Position numbers and translations under genes: made by a program. From Cryptomeria japonica (Eukaryota > Streptophyta > Pinopsida > Cupressales > Cupressaceae), in assembly GCF_030272615.1 (NCBI RefSeq), contig NC_081406.1, positions 245,451,218 through 245,515,217 on the forward strand: a DNA stretch of 64,000 nt. The letters are read 5' to 3'. Of the stretch, positions 1 through 9,994 are shown piece after piece; within the stretch, counting starts at the first letter, position 1, and each line of letters opens with the position of its first letter. The notes beneath the pieces are model-generated. The model was given only the letters and a program-made list of their open reading frames with translations. It did no database searches and was not told the origin of the DNA.

Positions 1-2145
1 CTTATATCATCCAAGGAGCATGACAGCAGAATGTTTGACCTGCAAATTTTGAATATTCATAGGCCAAAAGGACAAGTCATGTTACCTTCACCCAGATGAC
101 TCAAAAAACAAAAAGTCCGTGTAAATTTTGAGGCAGAAACAAAATCTGTACTATCTGGCATCAGCAGTAGCAGTCAATTGGTAACACTATCTGCCCTAAT
201 GGTTAATTTTACTGCAACATTAAATTTGTAGCATTTCTAATCTTCAATAAATGCCTTGACTGCATTGAACAGATGTCTTTTTTCTGGCAGAAGTTTGCCC
301 AAATGTGACAGAATTGACCCTATTGGATCAGTTCTTTTTGTCCCAATGGCTAGCTGATTTAACAATACTTTCAAGTTTCAGTTTTGTCTGAGGTATTTTG
401 ACTGATCATTTGACTTTTTAATATTTTATATAGGTGTGAAAACCATATTGTTATGAATCTAGATGAATCTAAACTGAAATTGATAAAAAAGTTAGATACG
501 AAACCTGTCTCTAAGATTTCAAGCTATAAATTTCTGAGATGTGAAAGGAACAGATTTCCTTTTTTGATAAACATGTTGATATTTATAAAATAGTACAAAA
601 ACCTCCAGTGTGACAGCCATGGCTAATACACTACGTGAAGTACAAAGAGTGGAAAAAGGATATGATTACAAGAGAGGTGAAAACAAAAAACTAATAAGGG
701 TACAGCATATAACAGTTACTAAAATAACAGCTATTAGAGATTAACAGTAAAAGCAGCAAAATATGAATACTAATTATTGAGATACTATGCAAAAGTTGCA
801 GTGAGAAAAATAATCTTGTAGAGAATTTTTTTCATTGTTTTGAGCGAGGATAAAGCAGCATATCTTTTAAGCTGTGGCATGATGGTGAACACACTATTTC
901 TCGATATGATGACACCCAAAGTCAACTGTGTTCCTCACCTCATGTTTGTACTGCATCCATGGCCCTACAGTATCAGCTCCTCCTTGCTGACAAGGTTGGC
1001 AAGAATGCAAGGAGTGCCAGCCAACAGTAATCATCATCTGAGGGACAGCCCAGCAATTGTCTGGCAATTGTGTTGCATTACATCAGCCAACTGATGCTTT
1101 TATCTTTCCTCAGTGAGGATTTCCTCATGGCTTTGGTTGTGCCATGGAGATTGATGCAATTGTCTCAGCCAGTCAAGGCATTTGTACTGTGACATAAGAC
1201 ACTTCTACAGAATTAGCTGAACATCATTTTGCTCCAGAATATTAGAGATCAAGAGGAGACTTATTTTTGCAGGGTGCTGTGTTCAGCCCGCTTACTGTCC
1301 ATGGCAGCCACCAACCCTTGCAAAGGATCATTAAAATTGGGCAGAACAATATGGAGAGAATACTCTTTCTTTTGGAGTGATTTACCACTGGATTTAGAGG
1401 AGCATAATCATGTTTCGCAGAGATTAAGGCTTACCGCATGGTCTCCTAACACTTCATTGGCCAAAGGGTTGGAGAGAGAAGTGTCATTATACACAGCAGG
1501 TATTGGGGAACACATGTTTGTCATTGGTAAAGGAAAAGGCCTTGTCTTGTAGGGTGAAAAAAGGGAGTATGGAGGAGTTTCAATCTCAAAAATTGGTCAG
1601 CAGCACACTAAATACAAGTAGAAAAGAGGATAGGAAAAACAGATTTAAGTGAGTTAATACCTGATTTTTTTCAACAGAGATAACTATGTATGGTCTAGAG
1701 AGGACATTAACTAGCTTCTGTTGTTGGGCACCATCATTTTCCAGGTTGACAGGAATGCAGAAAGTCACAGTATCTTCAGTATAGCATCATTGCTGAGGTG
1801 GAGTAGTAGAACATTTCTATTTCATTGTGAGATTCTTTTTCTTTTTCAGGCCTAGTACTCTTGTAAGTTTTAAAAGGAGAAGTACTTAGATTCCATTTAC
1901 AATATTGGATTCTTCTCTTATAGCTTTGCACAACAACCTAAAGCTTCTCCTCTTCATCTACCAATGGCAATCTGAGTGCCTAAAGAAATGAGATCTATTT
2001 GAAAAGACCACTTGAAATTCTTGCAGAATTGGCATATAAATAATTTGTGGCACTGACCTAGATGGTTGTTAGAAATTGAGAGAAATCAACCCCATTATCT
2101 TGCTTGTCATCTGACTTGATATATCTGATAGTGCTAAGTTGGAGG
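1..2145. other. intergenic, no gene recognised
   Basis: AT-rich sequence with only short open frames. Those near 840-1094 and 1229-1552 start at TTG or CTG codons and show no protein motif I recognise. No LTR, PBS, TIR or RNA gene is visible. It reads as host intergenic or intronic DNA lying left of the GGTTC repeat that marks the edge of the next element. Confidence 0.5.
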
Positions 2146-2329
2146 GGTTCTGTTGTGAGCATATCACACATCGCCCCATCTAAATGGGGACCCCCTCTTT
2201 TTTGGTTTTTTCTTTTTTGTCTAGTCTTGCCTCTCTCTGCTTTCAGGATGAAATGAGTGAGTTTATGGAGTTAGCATAGATCAGATCGGGCTAAGTTAGG
2301 AGTCATCATTGCTTAGAAGTTTATCTTTT

Positions 2330-3420
2330 AGGTCCTGTCCCTCCAAAGGTCCAAGAGCGAAATAGTATTTAGGTCCTGTCCTTGGAAGGGACATTAAGCG
2401 AAATTATTCTCATTTATGATGGTCGATCAAACCTAGAAGGTGTTGTGGAGCGAATTTGTCATGCCAAGTCTTGCTTTTAGAGCGAACTTGATATGTCTTG
2501 TCCTTGTCCTTGAATCGGTCTTAGAGTGAACCATCTTTTGAAGGCTGTCCTTCCAAAGGACATTGCGTGAGAATGTTTATAGTCTTGACCTTGTCCTTAG
2601 GCTGTCTATTGAGCGAACTTGGAAAAGAACATAGACCGAGTCTACATTTTGAGCCTATCCTTAGGCCGGCCAGCCAGTGATAATTTCATAAAGGTCCTGT
2701 CCTTAGGGAGGCCAAGGAGCGAAAACTTCATATTTGTCTTGTCCTCTCAAAGAACGATCAGCGAATTTCATTTACGTCTTGTCCTTGGGAAGGACAGAGG
2801 GCGATTTTTCCATTTAGGGGGGGGGAGGGGGGGGCTGTCCTTAGAAAGGTCATGGAGCGAAGTACTTGTTTTGACCTTGGCCACCCAAAAGACATTAAGT
2901 GAAATAATAAGATAAAGGTCCTGTCCTTGGCAAGGACGAAGGGCGAATTTGTTTATAGGGCCTGCCCTTGAAGAGGACATTGAGCGAAGTCCTTGCATTG
3001 AGTTTGATCATCAAACACATGAAGCGATTTGATAAAGCATACATTTTTCAAGGGGCTGACCAGTGAATTAGTTATAGGTCCTGTCCTTCGAGAGGACGAT
3101 GAGCAAATTTTGGTTATAGGACCTGTCCTTAGGCTGGTCAGAGAGCGAACTACTTGTTTTGGACCTTGATCCATCAAATCAAATGATGCAATTTAATCTT
3201 GGTCTTGTTCTTAGCAAGGTCAAAATCAAATTTATTATAGGTCTTGTCCCTAAGGTGGTCATAGAGCAAAATATACATCATGAGTCCCACCTCCATCAAG
3301 GACAGTCAGCGAGTTTTATATAGGTCTTGTCCTTCGAGAGGACAAAGAGCGAAACACCATATAGGGCGTGTCCTTAACATGGGCATAGAGCGAAATCAAT
3401 GTTTAATCAAAATGCATGAA
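2330..3420 (+). repeat. degenerate tandem array of hairpin units ending in GAGCGAA
   Basis: About 18 units of roughly 45-65 bp. The best units read GTCCTT, a 3-5 base loop, AAGGAC, a short spacer, then GAGCGAA. Clear examples of the stem lie near 2780, 2920, 3080 and 3330. The arms are inverted repeats, so each unit could fold as a small stem-loop in RNA. A short G-rich run interrupts the array at 2816-2835. Several short ORFs here on both strands are by-products of the repetition and are not genes. Function unknown; it may be enhancer-like U3 sequence or a structured leader. Confidence 0.8.
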
Positions 3421-3596
3421 CCTTGACCAAGTTCCCAAGCAAAGTCGCATGATACAAACGTTTGGCGCTAAAATATATTCAAAATTTCGATTTTCAATGA
3501 AGAAAACTCAAGATGAAGAGTCAGCCATCATAAAAGGTTAATTAATATTCATTTTCACCAAGTCGGCCATTTTTTTTTTTCAAAGGGCATATCGCA

Positions 3597-3605
3597 TATA
3601 TAAAG
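3597..3605 (+). promoter_or_regulatory. candidate TATA box of E1 leader
   Basis: TATATAAAG follows a T-rich run and the hairpin array and lies about 490 bp before the first ATG of the E1 ORF. Downstream (3650-3850) is another cluster of AGCGAA-type words. The layout resembles the U3/R junction of an LTR, but no transcript evidence is available. Confidence 0.4.
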
Positions 3606-4089
3606 ACATTCACAAGGTCATTTTAAAATCAAATCAAAGCATTTATCTTCTATCATCAGCGAGCTTGATAAACAGATTGAGCGAACTCCTTTAGCAGTCA
3701 GCAGATTTCGAATTTAAGATAGCAAAATTGAATCACTAGCAAGCGAATCAAATAAGGAGACATCAATAAAGTTGAAGTCTAGCAGATTGATAGGCGAAGT
3801 TCATCATTTGAACAGCAAGAGATTGAAAGGACAGCGAATTCTTGAACATCAGCAGTCACCATTAATCAGATTTATTTAAGATAAAGTGCTTAAATCAGAG
3901 GTAACTTCATCTTTTAGATGGATTTAAGGACAGGAGCAGGTTTAGTTTACATTGTTAATGATTTTTTGTCAAGTCAATTAGAAAATTTTCAGTAACTAAT
4001 TTCATATTTGATGCAAGGTTCAGTTTATAGGTTTTAACGCATTAATAATTCACCAAGATTCTAACTTGACCGCCTCTTATAGGTAAATC

Positions 4090-7000
4090 ATGGCAGCACC
4101 TAAGGCAAGTGGATCATCATCAAGGCAAGCTCTAATCAAAGAAGAGCAAAGGAGTGATGATTTGGAGACCAAAATCACATCTTGATGGAGCAACATTGGA
4201 GACACAAACCTTGGCAATTTCGACATGAAGAAGTTTCGTGAGGCACCATACATCGGCAAACCATCACCTTTAGCTAAGAGGATAATTGAGAGTGGCATCA
4301 TCAAGGCAGCCGGTTTCCCTCCTGCAGTTCGATATCATGAATTGATGATCGAGTGTGCCAAGCATTTTGATTCACAGTGAAGGATGATCGTGGCGAAAGA
4401 TGGAACTGTTCTTGCCTACCTATCAGAGAGGGCCATAAGTGAAGCCTTCCATATACCAGAACATAGAGAAATGATCTATAGGAGTCTAGAAGGAGCCAAG
4501 TCAATTTATGAAGATGATCCTAACACATGCCTATCAGTCATCAATAGGGACTGGTTACAAAAGAGTAGACCTCGCCTTAACAAGATTCCTAATGGGCCAC
4601 ATCGCATAGATTTTCAAGAAGAATTTAAGGATTTGATCACTTTACTTGGTCGAGTTGTGGGAGCCCCTCATTCAAGGAAAAGGAATAATTAATTGGGCAA
4701 GGATCATTAGTAATTGCCTAGATGTACAGTTGAGAAGGTTGATTCCAACTAAGTCATTTCACATGAGCTCGTATATCCTATATTCTTTAGCAAGGAATTA
4801 TGAATATGCAGGGCTACCACATAGAGGCCGAGTTGGAAGAGGGCCCGGAGAGATAAGGGTTTGTGATTCTTACGAGATATTGCATCATCCACCTAAGCAG
4901 CATTATAGATTGGTCAATGATACTTTCACGATGCATATCACCAGGACCTTGCAAGGAGGAATTCATCAAAGGCTGTCTCAAGATGCACAAGACCTAATCA
5001 AGCAATATGGGGCGTGGTTTATTCAATTTCCTAAGTTCACATATATAAGAATCCAAGGCTGTCCTTCTCCTCCCCTGATGTTGCCACGATATCCCATGGA
5101 TAGAATAGTATTTCTTGAGGTGACAAGGCAATTGTTAGCATGTACTAAATCCTTAAGGTACAAACATGGAGCTGTCATCACTAATTCCATTTCACTCGGA
5201 AATTCAATAGAAGTTTGTCCTTCACTTCAAGCAGCTGAAAGTGCTGACCCAGAACTATCTCTCTATTTATCCACATCATTTGCTTCTAGAGAAAATTTTG
5301 ATCCTCATGGTAATGTTAAAGAGATGGTCGAGAGGAAGTACATCCATGTGTCTCAAGTTGAAGACTTTTGGATGAACGCACAAGATGACTTTGAGATAAG
5401 GAAGAAGATGCACTCTCGGATGCCTCTTGACCTACTTAGAAGATGCAAGATATATAGAGTGGCCGACCAAGCGCAAGATAGCAGTCGATACATCCAATCT
5501 ACCTATGAGAAATCCGACAAAGGAATAAAGATCAATTGGGATGAACAGGAAGTCACAGATTTGAGGGAATTGATGGTTCCTGTTTTATCTTGCACACGAA
5601 GATGGGTAGATATTCAACATCAAAAGCTGAAGGAGCAAGATGTGACCATGACTTTCAACTTAGAGACGAGGGTGGAAGAAGAGGAAAGGTTAAGTGTGAG
5701 TGAGAATACTTCACACTCAAAAGGATCAAAGAGAAAGAATGATCAAGGAAAGAAGGAAACTTCCAAGAAGAAGCAAAAGACAAATCTTGATCAAACTCCC
5801 AACATTTCTTCTAGGCATGAGAAAGAGGATCAAGGTGAAGATCAAAGAAGAAATGAAGATGTAGTCTACGAAGTGAATGAATCAATAGAATCAACCATAC
5901 AGAATGACAGGAATGACAAGCAAGAACAAGGAAGAATGTCTCAAGACTCATCACACCTAGCCTTTCATATTCAGATTTGTAATGATGAAGAACAAGAGGA
6001 TAATAATGAAGCAACTTCTCCTCCTAGAATTGAACCTCCACCTAAAGAAGTACAGGTAAGAGAAGGAAGATCCTCCATTCCTGAATGGCTTAAAGAAAGG
6101 CTTACCAAAGAAGTGATAGAAGAACAACAACAACAACAAGCATTTGATTTAGATAGTCTTTTAAATGGATCTCAAGAGGTCATTGAGAAAAGGAAAGCTC
6201 CAAAAATGTCTAAGATAATAAAGGATGATACAGGTTATAGAAGGATAGAGATTGCCACTCCCGCTACAGATAAGTATGAAGATGAAATCTTGGCAGAGGA
6301 ATATGATTTGGAGACATTCGACTTGGGTCCACTCACTTCCGAGCAAGCCATGGAGGAAGCCACTGAATCTGTAAAAGCAGTAAATGAAAAGCTAAAAGCC
6401 GAAATTGAAAAGAACAAAAGATTGGAGAAAGAGGTAAGTGCTTGGAGGAGCTATATCCAGCAGTTTCACCAGCCTTTGAGACATCAAAGTCCGGCAACCA
6501 CACCAACCTCCTCTGCTTTCTATCAAATCAGTTGATCACATGGAGAAAATGAGAAATTCAGCACAATTTCTAGAGGCTTGGATCAATAAATCTCTCACAA
6601 CGGCCAATGAGTTTGTAAGGAATATGATGAAAATACTTGGAAGAGCCATTCGAGTTCTTGAGATAATTCATAATCACATGATGACAGTTGATGCCTTTGT
6701 CCATACTAAGGACGTCACCATTCCTGTTTTGCAAACAATAAGGCACCTAGACAAGTGCTAGCACAAGAGGGGATAATCTGGAAGTTATCAACTCCTAATC
6801 TTTTACAATGGTCAACCTTGCTTCAAATAAAGAAACTCCTTTTTGAAGATGTGAGTAATAGATGTAACCAAGTGGAAGATATTGTCCATCCTATTCATGA
6901 TAAGATCAATGAGATAATGTGTATCATTCTTGACAAGAGAATGGAAATTAAAGTAGATGTGGACATTCAAGAATCAGAAAAAAGGATAAAGATTATCTTT

Positions 7001-7267
7001 CAAAGAGAAGATGGATTGATCACAGAAAGCCAGTTGGATCTTATGCATACCACTATACTTCATATTAAAAAAACAAAAGAACTTGAGCATGGATGGGAGG
7101 TCTCACTTCTTACAGCCTTTGATGAGGTGATTCACTTAGAGGAGCGTATGAAGAATCTACCTGAGATTCCTATTTCTGAAATTGAGAGCATGACGTCCAG
7201 ATTCATCGAATATGCCAAGAAGGAGAAAGAGAAAGGAAATAAAATTCTAGAAGAAAGTTTGTTATGA
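4090..7267 (+). pseudogene. E1 accessory ORF, unknown protein of about 1,050 codons (broken)
   Basis: Function unknown. Reading starts at ATG 4090 (Met-Ala-Ala-Pro). In-frame TGA stops occur at 4183 and 4378, and the frame shifts between 4646 and 4692. A long open stretch then runs to 6535, after which it shifts at about 6540 and again at about 6755 before stopping at 7267. The N-terminal third looks folded, with a segment QLRRLIPTKSFHMSSYILYS at about 4725-4784. That type of stretch is seen in uncharacterised plant transposon ORFs (a tentative resemblance to the 'putative plant transposon protein' class). The middle (about 5650-6300) is very rich in Lys/Glu/Gln, with a basic, NLS-like run (KKETSKKKQK) and a poly-Gln run. 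The C-terminus is helical and coiled-coil-like. It has no CCHC knuckle, DSG protease, DDE integrase or YxDD motif. It ends just before the purine tract and right terminal block, the position pol normally occupies. Confidence 0.7.
7216..7240 (+). promoter_or_regulatory. candidate polypurine tract of E1
   Basis: A nearly pure A/G stretch inside the last codons of the accessory ORF, 20 bases before the right terminal block begins (TGTTATGA at 7260). This is the expected place for the plus-strand primer of an LTR element. A second purine run (AGAAGAAAG) touches the block itself. Confidence 0.4.
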
Positions 7268-8343
7268 TTTCATTCGGCATGTCGCATTCCTATTGGAGGA
7301 TGCTTCCTCGATTTCCATGTCAACGTGTGTTATTTTCTCATTGGTTGATTCATTATAATGATTATCCAATTAAGGTTTTCATTTATGTCAAACCCTAATT
7401 AAGGTTTAGGTGGCAAAATTTTGGCCCTTGATCTCCATTTGATCTTGGCCCTTCATTGTATTTGGAAGCTCTATATAAGCTCCATTCATTTCATTTGTAA
7501 AGGGTTAATAAAAGAGAGAGAGAGAGCAATTAATAATTAGCAATTGATAGGAATAGTGAGAGAGCAATAATAGCAAGAGTTAGACTTGAAGGATTGTTGT
7601 TATTTGGGTCATTGGATTAATGAAACATTGAAGTTATGGTGTTTTACTCAATTCTTGAAGCTCATTACATGGTTCTTCTATCTTCTCAAGCTAATCTTTT
7701 GATGATAATTTTAGTTTTATATTTCATGGTGGAATGTTACATTTGATGCATTGTGAAGCTCGTTATCCATATCACTAGCTTTCTTGTTGATCGTAAGCGA
7801 GCCTTGTGTGGTCAACTGGAGCATTTTGAAGTCTTTTAAGTTCGATCATTGTTTAACCCTCAATATGCATTAAATTGATGGTGTCTATGGTTGATAGTGA
7901 TTTGAAAACCTTAAAATATCCCTAGAAGATTGCATTAGTTTTGGCAAAGTTGTTTGTGTATGGCAATGCTATAACTAGTTGAGTTTCACTTGTATTATCC
8001 CCTCATCCATTCATGCTAGAATAGTTTAGGATCCCCTCTAAACTCTCACCTTTTGCCCTTATTTGAAAATCATTTAGTAGTATTAAAAAAAATCCTTACT
8101 CTATACCATCTGCTAATCCATTGTTGAGTCTTGTCGAATCATAAAGGCCCCTTGATGAAACAGTAAATACAACAACCACTCGTGCTTATCCACACGTAGA
8201 GACCCTACATATAAGAACCTTGGAGTCACCTCAATTGATCCTTAAACGAATCTTCAGCATTTGGGGAACTTTGATCAAGAGAGGATAGGATGCCTTTGGG
8301 TAATTTATTCTGAGTTTGGTTGTGCCTAAAAAACACATCAACA
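7260..8343 (+). mobile_element. right terminal block of E1 (LTR-like)
   Basis: Starts TGTTATGATTTCATTC, overlapping the ORF stop codon, and ends AACATCAACA-like just before GGTTC. It carries TATATAAG at 7472-7479, a following AG dinucleotide run (7513-7526) and a long AT-rich untranslated stretch. That is the usual order U3, TATA, R, U5. No second copy exists in the window, so LTR status rests on the end sequence, the TATA box and the flanking duplication. Confidence 0.5.
7472..7479 (+). promoter_or_regulatory. TATA box in E1 right block
   Basis: TATATAAG, about 213 bp after the start of the terminal block. It is followed at about +40 by an AG microsatellite. The spacing is typical of the promoter in a plant LTR. 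Confidence 0.5.
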
Positions 8344-8348
8344 GGTTC

Positions 8349-8994
8349 TACACAAGAATGAATCAGGACTGCCACATTGAATAATATAGATAAGTTATCT
8401 TCACCTTACTGAACTGGCATATAGGTGGCTGAGAAGAGCATGTTGATAAATTCCTTCAATAAAATCTGCTTACGTTTGTAATCTGTTATGGATCTGTTTG
8501 TTATTGAATCAACCTCCTATGGACTGATAGGAATTTACAAATTATCATGAGAAAATCTTCTTTGACATTATGCAAATGGATAATAGACATTGCAAATATA
8601 TTGTAAGTGACTTTGTATTCCTAGAAAACCCTTGGAAAGTGAAATCCAGATGTTGGGCAATTGTGTAAAGTGAATCAGGTAGTATGGGAATATATTTGAA
8701 ATCTTACAAGGAAGCCCCTTGCTAGCCATGAGGAGGTTGATGCAACTAAGATGTTGGTTTATAATCAACAGATGTTTGATTTGTATGCTTTGTAGGTTTA
8801 AATTGAGTCTTTCGCTTGTGTATTTCAGTCTTACATTGTTGGTTTGTTTGACTTGGCAGATGTTGTTTACCGGAGTTGTTGAGTCAGCTCATTTCCAGTC
8901 AATCTAAGTCTATAGATATTAGGTTTGTACTTGTGTCTTACTTATTTCCGTTTGCCATGTGTTTTCCCTTCTTGAGTATGCCTTTTCTTCCAAT
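8349..8994. other. intergenic spacer between E1 and element A
   Basis: No coding potential or repeat structure recognised. It is probably the same host sequence that lies left of 2146, interrupted by E1. The last five bases (CCAAT, 8990-8994) nearly match CCAAC after element A and are read as its target-site duplication. Confidence 0.45.
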
Positions 8995-9981
8995 TGTTGG
9001 AATCCAAGAACATTGAGAGGGGGGGTGAATCAGTGTTCTACCGGTAAAGTTAGTTTTGAACTTATTCCTTATTAACCGGTTAACAGTAAATAAAATTAGA
9101 ATGCATACACCAAATAACACAAAGAAAGGCAACACCATAACACCAAGATTTATACGTGGAAAACCCTGCAAAGGGAAAAACCATGGTGGGGTTGATACCC
9201 ACAATATCTATATACTTGATCAAGGTATACAAATATTACATAAGAGGGTCTGCACATGCAGAAAGGCCAACCACCTAGAGCTCACTGCTCAAACACAAAA
9301 TATAGGAAGTCTCACTAACTTACAAAACATTTACAAGTGTTTACAAATGAAAATGAACTTATGAATAGCATCTGACCATGCTGGATAAGTTTCGGTGAGT
9401 GCTCTAATATCCTCCTCTGTATTCCGGTTTTCCGATACTTTGTTCTGCTACCGGTTAAGTTGTGCACGTGAAACTGCACACAATCGCTTCCAATTGCATA
9501 CCAAAATGCATACCAAAACTCACTGAGATATTCGCAACCAAAAGTTCGCATTCCATCACACATATGATATGTCGCTGAGGTGGTCTACTTAAATATCCTC
9601 CTAACTTAACCATGTCGGCTTCAACAAGAAATATAAACAAGTCGATTGCCGGAACATAATGAAAAACAAACATAAATCCAATGACCATGTCAACCATCAC
9701 ACGTTACCACCAAAATTCATGAAGACATAATCGGGATCAAAAGATTTCCTTAGTTGGGTCCTATCCATTACAGAGTTCTATATACACGTTACCGGGATCA
9801 GGACAAGTTACTAGGATGAAGACTTAGCCGGGATGAAGTGAGTGTCGATGCCAATGTAAAGCAATGTGAATACCAATACCAATTAGTGTAATGCATGCCG
9901 GTAAACCAAACAATGAAACCATTTATCAACGACAACCCATAATGCCATAAACCCTTGTTGGATGCGTGTCAATTGCCATCA
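8995..9981 (-). mobile_element. 3' LTR of element A
   Basis: 987 bp, starting TGTTGGAATCC on the plus strand and ending CAATTGCCATCA. It contains the plant copia U5 signature GAGAGGGGGGGTGAATCAGT near 9012 and the pair CCCTGCAAAGGG / AACCATGGTGGG near 9165. It aligns with 15826-17145 along its whole length, except for a duplication in the other copy. Confidence 0.85.
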
Positions 9982-9982
9982 A

Positions 9983-9994
9983 TCTCCCCCTTTG
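9983..9994 (-). promoter_or_regulatory. polypurine tract of element A
   Basis: On the minus strand this reads CAAAGGGGGAGA immediately before the 3' LTR, the standard copia plus-strand primer site. A second similar purine run lies near 10135-10150. Confidence 0.75.

Larger units (their letters stand above)
2151..8343 (+). mobile_element. E1, non-autonomous LTR-type retroelement
   Basis: The segment begins TGTTGTGAGCATATCAC and ends AACACATCAACA, so it has the TG...CA ends of an LTR retroelement. The same 5 bp, GGTTC, flanks it at 2146-2150 and 8344-8348, as expected of a target-site duplication. Inside are a long repeat-rich leader, one long broken ORF (4090-7267), a purine-rich stretch (7216-7240) and a terminal block with a TATA box. 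No protease, integrase or reverse transcriptase is present. Oddity: the left block (2151 to about 4050) and right block (7260-8343) both look like promoter-bearing LTRs but are not clearly homologous to each other; only the first 10 or so bases resemble each other. The element may be chimeric, or the left LTR heavily rearranged. Confidence 0.55.

Noticed and set aside
840..1552. Two open frames (84 and 107 codons)
   Set aside because: They begin at non-ATG codons, have no motif and lie in AT-rich DNA with no splice or promoter context.
2619..3177. Open frames on both strands in the hairpin array
   Set aside because: Their peptides simply mirror the repeat unit; a repeat artefact.
2330..3420. 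CRISPR-like array
   Set aside because: Repeats are degenerate, spacers are not constant in length, units are palindromic leader sequence of a plant retroelement, and no cas genes exist.
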